Source: CAXTPV01 sp965276715
GTDB lineage: Bacteria; Pseudomonadota; Alphaproteobacteria; Acetobacterales; Acetobacteraceae
Length of the DNA stretch: 64,000 nucleotides
Assembly: GCA_965276715.1 (NCBI GenBank)
Contig: OZ255622.1
Location: 3,720,001 to 3,784,000 of the forward strand
Direction of reading: 5' to 3'
In this document: positions 18,236 through 26,679 of the stretch, piece by piece
Numbering within the stretch: the stretch's first letter is position 1
Layout: every line of letters starts with the position of its first letter
Notes under the pieces: generated by a model
Databases searched by the model: none
Told to the model about the DNA's origin: nothing
Seen by the model: only the letters and a program-made list of their open reading frames with translations
Made by a program: the position numbers and the translations under genes

Positions 18236-19416
18236 GCCTCGACCCTCCGCGCGCTTTCGGTCCGCAATTGACCACAGGCGGCCAGGATGTCCCGCCCGCG
18301 CGGCGTCCGCACCGGGGAGGCGAACCCAGCGTCCATCACGATCCGGGAAAATGCTTCGAGCCGGGCGCTGGTGCTCGGCTCATAGGCGCTGCCCGGCCAG
18401 GGATTGAACGGGATCAGGTTCACCTTCGCCGGAATGCCCGTGATCAGACGCACCAGCGCGCGCGCCTCCGCGTCGCTGTCGTTGACGCCGCGGAGCATCA
18501 CGTATTCGAACGTGATCCGGCGCGCATTCGACGCCGCCGGATAGCGGCGGCAGGCCGCGATCAGTTCGGCGATCGGATATTTCCGGTTCAGCGGCACGAG
18601 TTCGTCACGCAATTCATCGGTCACCGCGTGCAGCGAGATCGCCAGATTGACGCCAAGCTCGTCTCCGCAACGGTCCATCAGCGGCACCACCCCCGACGTC
18701 GACAGCGTGATCCGCCGTCGCGACAGGGCGATGCCTTCGCCGTCCATCGCGATCCGCATCGCGGCGGCGACGTTCTCGTAGTTGTACAGCGGCTCGCCCA
18801 TTCCCATCAGCACGATCGTCGACAGCAGCCGCGGCGTCTCGCCTTTCGGGGACGGCCATTCGCCATAGGCGTCACGCGCCGCCATGAACTGCCCCACGAT
18901 CTCGGCGGGTCCGAGATTGCGCAACAGCCGCTGCGTGCCGGTATGGCAGAACCGGCATGACAGCGTACAACCCACCTGGCTCGAGATGCAGACAGCGCCA
19001 CGATTGTCGCGACGATCCGGAATGTAGACCGTCTCTGCCTCGTTGCCGTCGCGAAACTTGAACAGGAATTTCCGCGTGCCGTCCTCGCTCGTCTGCACCA
19101 GAGAAGCGTTCGGCCGGCCGATCACGAACCGCCCGGCCAGCTTCTCCTGCAGCGGCCGCCCGATCGAGCTCATCCGATCGAACGACGTCACCCCCTGGTG
19201 GTAGATCCAGTGCCAGATCTGCTTGGCCCGGAACGGTTTTTCGCCCGCCCGCTCCAACTCGGCGGCGAGCTCCGCCCGTGACAGCCCGACCAAATCCCGC
19301 CGCCCATCCGGCAGCACCGGCTCGGGTGGCGCATGCAACGCAGCCTTGGCCAGGATCCGCGACGCCTCGTCGGACGTCAGCCCTGCAGGAAGGCCCGTCT
19401 CGAGCGCGTCAAGCAT
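18232..19416 (-). CDS. rlmN: 23S rRNA (adenine(2503)-C2)-methyltransferase (dual-specificity RlmN)
   Basis: 394-residue radical-SAM methylase. The cluster motif is GCTLSCRFCHTGTQ (CxxxCxxC), and MGMGEPLYNYENV and the C-terminal CGQL with the methyl-carrying cysteine are present. It methylates A2503 of 23S rRNA and A37 of some tRNAs. I start at 19416 (MLDALETGLPAG). An upstream in-frame ATG at 19479 lies inside the preceding IalB-like gene. The order ialB-like then rlmN recurs in Alphaproteobacteria. Confidence 0.95.
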   Translation of the reverse strand: MLDALETGLPAGLTSDEASRILAKAALHAPPEPVLPDGRRDLVGLSRAELAAELERAGEKPFRAKQIWHWIYHQGVTSFDRMSSIGRPLQEKLAGRFVIGRPNASLVQTSEDGTRKFLFKFRDGNEAETVYIPDRRDNRGAVCISSQVGCTLSCRFCHTGTQRLLRNLGPAEIVGQFMAARDAYGEWPSPKGETPRLLSTIVLMGMGEPLYNYENVAAAMRIAMDGEGIALSRRRITLSTSGVVPLMDRCGDELGVNLAISLHAVTDELRDELVPLNRKYPIAELIAACRRYPAASNARRITFEYVMLRGVNDSDAEARALVRLITGIPAKVNLIPFNPWPGSAYEPSTSARLEAFSRIVMDAGFASPVRTPRGRDILAACGQLRTESARRVEA

Positions 19417-19984
19417 GGAGCGGACACGCCCTGGCGATCGCGGCATGCGCATCCCCGAAACCGCGCATGCTGAACACATCCGTCACCGATCGTCCGCGTG
19501 GTGCCGGGGAGTGCGCACTGGCCGAGGGAACGGCGCGGAAGGCACGGACCGCTTGCGTGCCTGAGCGTGCGAAGGCGGAGCGCTGCGCGGTATAGAACGC
19601 CATGCGCGATGCCCCGGCTGTCACGTCGACCTGGCTTCCGGGCGGATAGATGAAGCCCGCGCTGAGCGCCACCGCATCACGCGGCAGTCCCGGACGTTCG
19701 GTGACAGTCAGCACCACGTCGCCGCGGCCAGGCAGCCGAACGCTCGACGACGCGGTTCGCGTATAGGCGTAGCAGACCACGGAGCCCGCGGCCCGATGCG
19801 TCGCGGCCCGCCAGTCGCCCCAATGTCCGATCAGTGTCGGCCTCGCCATCGGCCGGAGCACGTGGCCGCCATGGCCAGCCGTTCCGTGCGCCGGCGTCTT
19901 GGTCGAACCGCGCGCATCCACGTCTGCCCAGACGAGGCACAGGAAGGCGGCGATGATCGGAACGGCCGGCTGCATGGCGGACAC
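19409..19984 (-). CDS. Invasion-associated locus B (IalB)-like secreted protein
   Basis: 191 residues with a signal peptide (MSAMQPAVPIIAAFLCLVWA). RPTLIGHWGDWRAATHRAAG and SVVCYAYT resemble the first strands of IalB-like proteins. RGDVVLTVTERPGLPRDAVALSAGF matches their periplasmic beta-sandwich. In many Alphaproteobacteria such a gene precedes rlmN, as here, where the 3' end overlaps rlmN by 8 bp. Function outside Bartonella/Brucella is unclear. ATG at 19975 is an alternative start. Confidence 0.65.
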   Translation of the reverse strand: MSAMQPAVPIIAAFLCLVWADVDARGSTKTPAHGTAGHGGHVLRPMARPTLIGHWGDWRAATHRAAGSVVCYAYTRTASSSVRLPGRGDVVLTVTERPGLPRDAVALSAGFIYPPGSQVDVTAGASRMAFYTAQRSAFARSGTQAVRAFRAVPSASAHSPAPRGRSVTDVFSMRGFGDAHAAIARACPLHA

Positions 19985-20101
19985 ATACGGACTGCATCGT
20001 CCGACAACAACCGCGATGCGCGCGGCTCACGATCGAGAGAGCCTCATGATTGCGCTGACATCCGCCTTGCGAATGGCGGGTCGCATTCTCTTAATGTGAG
20101 C

Positions 20102-21304
20102 ATGGATCAGATCTCCGAACTCGTTCCCGTCGACGATTTCATCACTCTGATCGGCCGACAATCGTGGCAAGCCCGTATCGACGCCATCGTTCAGGCGCAA
20201 CAATTGCCTGGCAAGATCAGCCTGTGCGCCCGCGACGTGATGCGGCGGCACGCCATCGAGATTGCCATCGAGCGCCAGCGCCGCCCGTCGAGCAGGGCCG
20301 CGGCGTGCGACGGCCGGATCGCGCGCCTCGCTGCCGAGGCAGTCCGCCTTCACCGTTCCCTCTCCAAACCCGGGCAGCGCCGGTTCGAAGAGCGTCTCGA
20401 ACACGCCATGCTTGACGGTCAGTCGCTGACCCCGCTGTTCCATCTTCTCCGCACGGCCTGGCTGCACCGGAGGCGGGGTTTCGAGGTCGCCTTCGCCGGC
20501 CTTGCCGCCGGCCTGCCGTGCGATCTCGTCATCAGCCGCGACACGGTCGAGGCCGAGGTCTGCTGCAGTGTGGTCTCCGCCGAAGCCGGCCGAGAGGTCC
20601 ATCGCGGCGCCTGGTTCAAGCTTGCCGACCGGATCGATCCCGACCTGCAGAACTGGCTTGCCGCCCATCCGGGCCGCTACCTGCTCAAGATGACCCTTCC
20701 CAACGGCTTGCGCGTGACCGGCGACGCTCCCGATGCCGACGGCGGCGACCTGGCCGGCCTGCACCGCAGGATAAAGCTTCTTCTCGCCGAGCAGCGCCGG
20801 TCGGACCATGACGCCGCGGCCGCGATCCGTCTCGATCCGCTGTTCCTGGCCGGTGCCCAGGCCGAGGAGCTCGGCATCATCTCCCGTCTGCGCTCCGAGT
20901 TCGGACCCGACACCCATCTTGCGGTCACCGTCGCCGGCAACGGTATCTTCGCGATGGCCGCCCACGCCGGACGATCGAGCGATGTGCCCGCGGCGGTCAG
21001 GCGACACATGTCCGCACTCGCGCCGACGCGGCTCACTGGCGAGCGGCCAGGTATCCTCGCGATCTACATCGACGACATCGAGCTCGCCGAGTGGCGCCGC
21101 CTCGAACGCGACATGAGCCTCGAGGCGGAGGCGCGCCAGTTCCTCACCACTCCGGAGGCGCGCCACGTGGTGTCGGTCGCCTGCACCTCGCGCCACGAAC
21201 TGTTTGACCAGGCATGCGAGGATGCCGAGCTGCGCTATCGGAATCCGAGCCATAAGGCCTGCAAGCTGGAGGCGCTTGCGCCCTCGATCATGTCTTCGAA
21301 CTGA
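20102..21304 (+). CDS. Conserved hypothetical protein, possible nuclease-like core
   Basis: 400 residues and I do not recognise a named family. The N-terminal half is arginine-rich and helical (MRRHAIEIAIERQRRPSS). The central part has GLPCDLVISRDTVEAEVCCSVVSAEAGR, in which a D then E-x-C spacing resembles a degenerate PD-(D/E)xK nuclease core. RGAWFKLADRIDPDLQNWLAAHPGRYLLKMTLP is a long, well-conserved-looking stretch. No signal peptide or TM segment. It is divergent from the ialB-rlmN-argG operon with a 118-bp gap. The nuclease idea is weak inference. Confidence 0.55.
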   Translation: MDQISELVPVDDFITLIGRQSWQARIDAIVQAQQLPGKISLCARDVMRRHAIEIAIERQRRPSSRAAACDGRIARLAAEAVRLHRSLSKPGQRRFEERLEHAMLDGQSLTPLFHLLRTAWLHRRRGFEVAFAGLAAGLPCDLVISRDTVEAEVCCSVVSAEAGREVHRGAWFKLADRIDPDLQNWLAAHPGRYLLKMTLPNGLRVTGDAPDADGGDLAGLHRRIKLLLAEQRRSDHDAAAAIRLDPLFLAGAQAEELGIISRLRSEFGPDTHLAVTVAGNGIFAMAAHAGRSSDVPAAVRRHMSALAPTRLTGERPGILAIYIDDIELAEWRRLERDMSLEAEARQFLTTPEARHVVSVACTSRHELFDQACEDAELRYRNPSHKACKLEALAPSIMSSN

Positions 21305-21392
21305 CATTATCGAGAGATCACGATCTTGGTCTCATTGAGGCCACGATTGCACGCCCATCATTCCTGAGACGCGAACGCCGACGGGGATTGTG

Positions 21393-21569
21393 ATGGACGA
21401 TCAGGATTATGCCGCCAAGCTCGATGAGCTGGACCATCTGCTGAACGATTGGGATGCGCCGATGGAACCGGGCAGGGTATGGACCCTGCTCGCCGAGGTC
21501 TCGCTCCACGATCAGGTCACTCCAGGCGAGCCCCCAGCAGGAACTCCAGGTTCCCCTCGGGCCCGGTGA
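21393..21569 (+). CDS. Small conserved-type acidic protein
   Basis: 58 codons starting MDDQDYAAKLDELDHLLND, then APMEPGRVWTLLAEVSLHDQ. Regular coding bias and an amphipathic acidic helix suggest a real gene. Similar short DYAAKLDELDRLLND-type proteins occur in Alphaproteobacteria, as far as I recall. The 3' third overlaps the end of tlyA on the opposite strand by 53 bp and is low-complexity (PPAGTPGSPRAR), so the functional part is the first 40 residues. Confidence 0.5.
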   Translation: MDDQDYAAKLDELDHLLNDWDAPMEPGRVWTLLAEVSLHDQVTPGEPPAGTPGSPRAR

Positions 21570-22239
21570 TCGGACTGGGCTCGACACCCATCACCGACCA
21601 TCCTGGCTGACCGCGCCACCACTGGACGATCTCGTCGCAGACGCGGCGATGCACCAGGTGGTCCCGCACCACTCCCTTGGCCCCGACTTCGCCCGGGCCC
21701 GCTTCGAATTGCGGCTTGATCAGCGCGATCGCGAATGCGCCGGCGCTGCATTGCGCCATCGGTGCCGGTAGGATCGTCCGCAGGCCGATGAAGCTTGCGT
21801 CGCACACAAGAACGCTGACCCGTCGTGCATCGTCCCCAAGGGCCTCCGCCTCCAGATAGCGGGCATTCACGCGCTCATGGATCACCACGCGCGGATCGGA
21901 CCGGATTTTCCAGTTCAGTTGCCCATGCCCGACGTCGACCGCATGGACCCGCGCGGCGCCGCGCGACAGCAGCACGTCGGTGAAGCCCCCGGTCGATGCC
22001 CCGATGTCGAGGCAGATCGCCCGGTCCGGTGAGAACCCGAAATGGCGCAGACCGTGGTCGAGCTTCACGCCGCCGCGCGACACCCACGGGTGATCCTGCC
22101 CCCGCAACGCCAGCGGTGCGTCCATCGCGAGCAGATCCCCGGCCTTCGCCACGCGCCGGTCGCCGGTCCAGGCGAGGCCGGCCAGGATCAGGGCGGAAGC
22201 GCGGCTGCGACTGACCGCAAGGCCCCGCTCGACCAGCAT
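21517..22239 (-). CDS. tlyA: TlyA family rRNA (cytidine-2'-O)-methyltransferase/hemolysin A
   Basis: 240 residues. An N-terminal S4-like RNA-binding segment (MLVERGLAVSRSRASALILAG) precedes an FtsJ-like Rossmann methyltransferase with the SAM loop CLDIGASTGGFTDVLLSRGA and HAVDVGHGQLNWKI. The catalytic K-D-K-E set is partly visible (KPQFEAG). In mycobacteria TlyA 2'-O-methylates 16S and 23S rRNA. It follows dxs by 32 bp in the xseB-ispA-dxs-tlyA order often seen in this class. Confidence 0.93.
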   Translation of the reverse strand: MLVERGLAVSRSRASALILAGLAWTGDRRVAKAGDLLAMDAPLALRGQDHPWVSRGGVKLDHGLRHFGFSPDRAICLDIGASTGGFTDVLLSRGAARVHAVDVGHGQLNWKIRSDPRVVIHERVNARYLEAEALGDDARRVSVLVCDASFIGLRTILPAPMAQCSAGAFAIALIKPQFEAGPGEVGAKGVVRDHLVHRRVCDEIVQWWRGQPGWSVMGVEPSPITGPEGNLEFLLGARLE

Positions 22240-22271
22240 CTGGTCCGCGCGCTGCTTGCGCGCGCGTCCGC

Positions 22272-24245
22272 TCAGGCCCTCGCCCCTTCCGCCTCGCTTT
22301 CGAGTGCTCCGATAGCGGCTGCGGCGATGTTTGCGTGTGCCAGTCCTGCGTCCCTGATCTGGTTTGGGTAGGTGTCGTGCTCGATGAACCGATCGGGCAG
22401 GGTGAGCGGCCTGATCCTGACATGGTCGAGCAGGCCGTCGGTGGCGAGCAGGTGCATCACCGCGGCCCCGAAGCCGCCGGCGGCGCCCTCCTCGACGGTG
22501 ACCAGCACGTCGTGCTGTCGCGCGAGGTTGGTGATCAGCGCGCGGTCGAGCGGCTTGGCGAAGCGGGCGTCGGCGACGGTGGCGGCGAGGCCCCGGGCGG
22601 CGAGTTCGTCGGCGGCGGCCAGCGCGTCGGCGAGCCGGGTGCCGAGCGACAGGATCGCGACCGGACAGCGTCCGCCGGCCGGCCGGCCCTCCCGAGAGCC
22701 TTGTCCGCGCGCGTCCCGCACGACCCGCCCGCGCCCGATCGGCAGGATCTCGCCCTTGGCGGGGAGGGTGACGCCGGTGCCGTTGCCGCGCGGATAGCGC
22801 ACCGCGGACGGACCCGCATCGTGCGCCGCCTGGGTCGCCACCATGTGCGCGAGTTCCGCCTCGTCGGACGGCGCCATCACCACCATCCCCGGCAGCGGCA
22901 GCAGGTAGTTCAGGTCGAACGACCCGGCATGCGTCGCGCCGTCGGCGCCGACCAGCCCGGCGCGGTCGATCGCGAAGCGCACCGGCAGTCCCTGGATCGC
23001 GACGTCGTGCACCACCTGGTCGTAGGCGCGCTGCAGGAAGGTCGAGTAGATCGCGCAGAACGGCCGCATCCCCTCGGTGGCCATGCCGGCGGCGAAGGTG
23101 ACCGCGTGCTGCTCGGCGATGCCGACATCGAAGAACCGCTCGGGGAAGCGCTGCGCGAAGCGGTCGAGGCCGGTGCCGGTCGGCATCGCGGCGGTGATCG
23201 CCACGATGCGCGGATCGGCCTCGGCGGCCGCGATCAGGCTTTGCGCGAACACGCCGGTGTATGACGGCGGTCCCTTGGGGGCCTTGACCTGCTCGCCGGT
23301 GACGACGTTGAACTTGGGCGTGACCGCATGCAGCTTGTCGGCGGCGGCCTCGGCGGGCGCGTAGCCGCGTCCCTTCTGGGTGATGACGTGCAGCAGGACC
23401 GGGCCGCGCTCCTCGGCCTCGCGCAAATTGCGCAGCACGGGCAGCAGATGGTCCAGATTGTGGCCGTCGATCGGTCCCACGTAGTAGAAGCCCAGCTCCT
23501 CGAACAGGGTGCCGCCGCCGGCGAGCATGCCGCGGGCATATTCCTCGGCGCGCTTGGCGGTGCGCTCGATCTGGCCGGGGAAGCGCTTGGCGAGCTTGAG
23601 GCCGAGTTCGCGCAAGCTGAGATAGGAGCGCGAGGAGAGCAGGCGGGTGAGGTAGGCGCTCATCGCGCCGACCGGCTTGGAGATCGACATCTCGTTGTCG
23701 TTGAGGATGACCAGCATGCGGCCGCGATGGCGGCCGTCATGGCGGGCGCCGGCGTTGTTCATCGCCTCGTAGGCCATGCCGGCGGAGATCGCGCCGTCGC
23801 CGATCACGGCGATGACGTGGCGGTCGGTCTCGCCCTTGAGGTCGGCGGCGGCGGCCATGCCGTAGCCGGCCGAGATCGAGGTCGAGGAGTGGGCGGCGCC
23901 GAACGGATCATACGGGCTTTCGCAGCGTCGGGTGAAGCCGGACAGGCCGCCGCCCTGGCGCAGGGTGCGGATGCGGTCGCGCCGGCCGGTGAGGATCTTG
24001 TGCGGGTAGGCCTGGTGGCCGACGTCCCAGATCAGCCGGTCCTCGGGGGTGTCGAACACCGCGTGCAGGGCGACGGTGAGTTCGACCACGCCGAGCGAGG
24101 CGCCCAGATGGCCGCCGCTGACCGACACCGCATCCACCGTCTCGGCACGCAACTCGTCGGCCACCAGACGCAACTGCTCGGTCGAGAAGTTCCGCAGGTC
24201 CGACGGATAGCGCACACGGTCCAGGGTCGGGGTGTCGATCGTCAT
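22272..24245 (-). CDS. dxs: 1-deoxy-D-xylulose-5-phosphate synthase
   Basis: 657-residue TPP enzyme of the non-mevalonate isoprenoid pathway, condensing pyruvate and glyceraldehyde-3-phosphate. DVGHQAYPHKILTGRRD and VIGDGAISAGMAYEAMNN (TPP motif with GDG...N) lie in domain 1. YSTFLQRAYDQVVHDVAIQGLPV and the DRAGLVGADGATHAG loop lie in domain 2. Length is close to the typical 620-660. It is encoded 5 bp after ispA, linking precursor synthesis with farnesyl diphosphate production. Confidence 0.97.
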   Translation of the reverse strand: MTIDTPTLDRVRYPSDLRNFSTEQLRLVADELRAETVDAVSVSGGHLGASLGVVELTVALHAVFDTPEDRLIWDVGHQAYPHKILTGRRDRIRTLRQGGGLSGFTRRCESPYDPFGAAHSSTSISAGYGMAAAADLKGETDRHVIAVIGDGAISAGMAYEAMNNAGARHDGRHRGRMLVILNDNEMSISKPVGAMSAYLTRLLSSRSYLSLRELGLKLAKRFPGQIERTAKRAEEYARGMLAGGGTLFEELGFYYVGPIDGHNLDHLLPVLRNLREAEERGPVLLHVITQKGRGYAPAEAAADKLHAVTPKFNVVTGEQVKAPKGPPSYTGVFAQSLIAAAEADPRIVAITAAMPTGTGLDRFAQRFPERFFDVGIAEQHAVTFAAGMATEGMRPFCAIYSTFLQRAYDQVVHDVAIQGLPVRFAIDRAGLVGADGATHAGSFDLNYLLPLPGMVVMAPSDEAELAHMVATQAAHDAGPSAVRYPRGNGTGVTLPAKGEILPIGRGRVVRDARGQGSREGRPAGGRCPVAILSLGTRLADALAAADELAARGLAATVADARFAKPLDRALITNLARQHDVLVTVEEGAAGGFGAAVMHLLATDGLLDHVRIRPLTLPDRFIEHDTYPNQIRDAGLAHANIAAAAIGALESEAEGARA

Positions 24246-24250
24246 GCTCC

Positions 24251-25195
24251 TCAGCTCCTGCGCTCGACCGTGAAACGGGCGAGCCAGCGGAGCGGATCCG
24301 CGTCCGCCCCGAAACCCGACAGATGACCAACCGCCTGTCGCGACAGGACCCTCGCCTGCTCGGCCGCTCGCTCGACGCCCAGAAGTGTGACGAAGGTTGC
24401 CTTGCCGCTCGCCTCGTCCTTGCCCGCCGTCTTGCCGAGCGTGTCGGCATCGGCGGTCGCATCGAGGACGTCATCGGCGATCTGGAACGCGGCGCCGAGG
24501 TCGCGGCCGAAGGCGGCGATCTGGCTCCTCATGGCGGGCGATGTGCGCCCGAGGATCGCCCCCGCCTCCGCACTGCATTGCAGCAGCCGGCCGGTCTTCA
24601 GCGCATGGAGCCGCGTCACTTCGGGCAGGCCCACTTCGTCGCCCAAGGCCTGCGCGCGCTCCGCCTCGATATCGATCATCTGGCCACCGACCATGCCGGC
24701 GGCGCCCGACGCCATCGCGAGCGACGTCACCAGTTCGCAGCGCGCGGTCGGATCGGCGTGCGTGGACACGTCCGCAAGCACCTCGAAGGCGCGCGTTTGC
24801 AACGCGTCACCGGCCAGGATCGCCGTCGCCTCGTCGAACTTCCGGTGGGTGCTGGGCTGGCCCCGGCGAAGATCGTCATCATCCATCGACGGGAGATCAT
24901 CGTGCACGAGCGAATACGCGTGCACCATCTCGACGGCAGCCGCGACGCGGGCGGCGCACCGGCGCGACACCTCGAACAGGGAGGCCACCTGCATGACCAG
25001 GAAGCCGCGCATCCGTTTGCCGCCGCCGAGGCTCGCATAACGCATCGCCTCGAGCAGCCGCGCCTCGCGGCCGGCCGCCGACGGCAGCAACTCGTCGAGA
25101 CACGTCTCGATCTCGCCGGCCCGCTCGGCCAGCAACTGACGCAGGGCGCCGGCTTCGCGTCCATCGAGCCAATCCGCCGTTGCCGCATCGCTCAC
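24251..25195 (-). CDS. ispA: Farnesyl diphosphate synthase (polyprenyl synthetase)
   Basis: 314 residues. First aspartate-rich motif SLVHDDLPSMDDDDLRRG and second IADDVLDATAD, flanked by GGGKRMRGFL and the K-T-G-R-L-L-Q substrate motif. The spacing fits a short-chain (C15) synthase. The start is GTG at 25195, overlapping the xseB stop as GTGA, consistent with translational coupling in the tusA-xseB-ispA-dxs-tlyA operon. Confidence 0.95.
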   Translation of the reverse strand: MSDAATADWLDGREAGALRQLLAERAGEIETCLDELLPSAAGREARLLEAMRYASLGGGKRMRGFLVMQVASLFEVSRRCAARVAAAVEMVHAYSLVHDDLPSMDDDDLRRGQPSTHRKFDEATAILAGDALQTRAFEVLADVSTHADPTARCELVTSLAMASGAAGMVGGQMIDIEAERAQALGDEVGLPEVTRLHALKTGRLLQCSAEAGAILGRTSPAMRSQIAAFGRDLGAAFQIADDVLDATADADTLGKTAGKDEASGKATFVTLLGVERAAEQARVLSRQAVGHLSGFGADADPLRWLARFTVERRS

Positions 25196-25437
25196 TCGTC
25201 GTCCCTCGCCGGCATCGCCCGGACGCCGAGACTGCCGTCGTCGCGCTCGACGATGGCAGCGACCCGCGTCTCGGCCTCGGCGAGCTTGGCCTCGCAATGA
25301 CGACGCAGCACGCTGCCGCGCTCGTAGCAGACGATGGCCTCCTCGAGCTTCTGCTGGCCACCCTCGAGACCACGCACGATCGTCTCGAGCTCACCGAGCG
25401 CATCCTCGAACGACATGGTGGCTATCTCGCCGCTCAT
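25192..25437 (-). CDS. xseB: Exodeoxyribonuclease VII small subunit
   Basis: 81-residue helical subunit with SFEDALGELETIVRGLEGG and KLEEAIVCYERGSVLRRHCEAKLAEAE, the defining pattern of XseB. It assembles on the large subunit XseA (not encoded here). The ATG overlaps the tusA-like stop (ATGA) and the stop overlaps ispA (GTGA). Confidence 0.94.
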   Translation of the reverse strand: MSGEIATMSFEDALGELETIVRGLEGGQQKLEEAIVCYERGSVLRRHCEAKLAEAETRVAAIVERDDGSLGVRAMPARDDE

Positions 25438-25667
25438 CGGTCCCCCCCGCGCCTGATGACGAAACTGAACGCGCCGGCCTCCTCGGCAAAACCGGTCAAT
25501 TCGTGTCCCGTCTCGCGGCAGAACGCCCTGATGTCGGCGACCGAAGCGAGGTCGGTGGTCAGCAGCCGCAACCGGTCCCCCGCCGACATGCCACGCAACA
25601 TGCGGTTGGCCCGGAGCACCGGCAGCGGGCAGGCGAGACCTTTGGCATCCAGAAGCACTTCGCTCAT
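25434..25667 (-). CDS. TusA/SirA family sulfur carrier protein
   Basis: 77 residues. DAKGLACPLPVLRANRML holds the invariant CPxP cysteine that carries the persulfide. The C-terminal strands (GHELTGFAEEAGAFSFVIRR) fit the two-layer fold. TusA relays sulfur for tRNA thiolation and other cofactors. Start at 25667; the 84-codon version begins 7 codons earlier. It heads the xseB-ispA-dxs operon. Confidence 0.9.
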   Translation of the reverse strand: MSEVLLDAKGLACPLPVLRANRMLRGMSAGDRLRLLTTDLASVADIRAFCRETGHELTGFAEEAGAFSFVIRRGGDR

Positions 25668-25773
25668 CGCCCCAATCCGATGGCCCAATCACGTCCCGGC
25701 CGCAAGCCGTTCTTGAGACTGCCGCCCAGGCCTCGTAATCAGGGAACAAGAAACGTCCGCGGGACCACGCACC

Positions 25774-26676
25774 ATGTCACGACTCCGGATCGGCATCGAT
25801 TTCGGCGGCACCAAGCTCGAGATCGTGGCACTCGATCCGCATGGTGCTGTCCTGCTGCGCCGCCGGGTGCCGAACCCTGGAGTCTATGGCGAGGCGATCC
25901 AGGCGATCGTCGATCTCGTGCACGCGACCGAGCGCGAGCTGTCCGGTCAATCGAGCGTCGGCATCGGCATTCCCGGCGCCATCAGCCCGGAAAGCGGGCT
26001 GGTGAAGAACGCCAACTCGACCTGGCTCAACGGCCGTCCGTTCGGCCATGATCTGGGCAATGCGCTCGACCGTGTCGTTCGGGTCGAGAACGACGCCAAT
26101 TGCTTCACACTGTCCGAGGCCTCCGATGGAGCAGCCGCCGGCAAGCGTGTGGTCTTCGGCGTCATCGTCGGCACCGGTGTCGGTGGCGGCATCTGCGTCG
26201 ACGGCACGCTGCTCACCGGTCCGCACCATATCGCGGGCGAATGGGGCCATACGCCGCTTCCCTGGGTGCGCGCCGATGAGTTCCCGTTGCCGCATTGCTT
26301 CTGCGGCAATGATGGCTGCATCGAGCGATTCCTCTGCGGACCGGCGCTCGCCGAAAGCGCCGACGGGCCCGGCCACCACGATGCGAGCAGCCTTCCGGCG
26401 CGGGCGAACGCCGGTGACGAGCGCGCCGCCAGCGCGCTCGAACACCATGTCGAACGCCTCGCCCGGGCGCTCGCGCAGATCGTCAACATCCTCGATCCGG
26501 ACGCGATCGTCCTTGGCGGCGGCCTGTCGAACATGAAGCATCTGTATACGCGCCTGCCCGAGCTCATCCCGCGCAACGTCGTCAGCCCCAACTTCGTCAC
26601 ACCGATCCTGCCCAACATGCATGGCGACAGTTCCGGCGTGCGCGGCGCCGCCTGGCTCTGGCCGCCGTCGGACTGA
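25774..26676 (+). CDS. ROK family sugar kinase (fructokinase/N-acetylhexosamine kinase-like)
   Basis: 300 residues. The phosphate loop is IGIDFGGTKLEIVAL. ENDANCFTLSEA carries the catalytic Asp. The ROK zinc cluster is CFCGNDGCIERFLCG. GVIVGTGVGGGI and LDPDAIVLGGGLSNM complete the nucleotide site. Closest in style to Mak-type fructokinases, but the sugar is not certain. dinB follows after 3 bp. Confidence 0.9.
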   Translation: MSRLRIGIDFGGTKLEIVALDPHGAVLLRRRVPNPGVYGEAIQAIVDLVHATERELSGQSSVGIGIPGAISPESGLVKNANSTWLNGRPFGHDLGNALDRVVRVENDANCFTLSEASDGAAAGKRVVFGVIVGTGVGGGICVDGTLLTGPHHIAGEWGHTPLPWVRADEFPLPHCFCGNDGCIERFLCGPALAESADGPGHHDASSLPARANAGDERAASALEHHVERLARALAQIVNILDPDAIVLGGGLSNMKHLYTRLPELIPRNVVSPNFVTPILPNMHGDSSGVRGAAWLWPPSD

Positions 26677-26679
26677 GCA

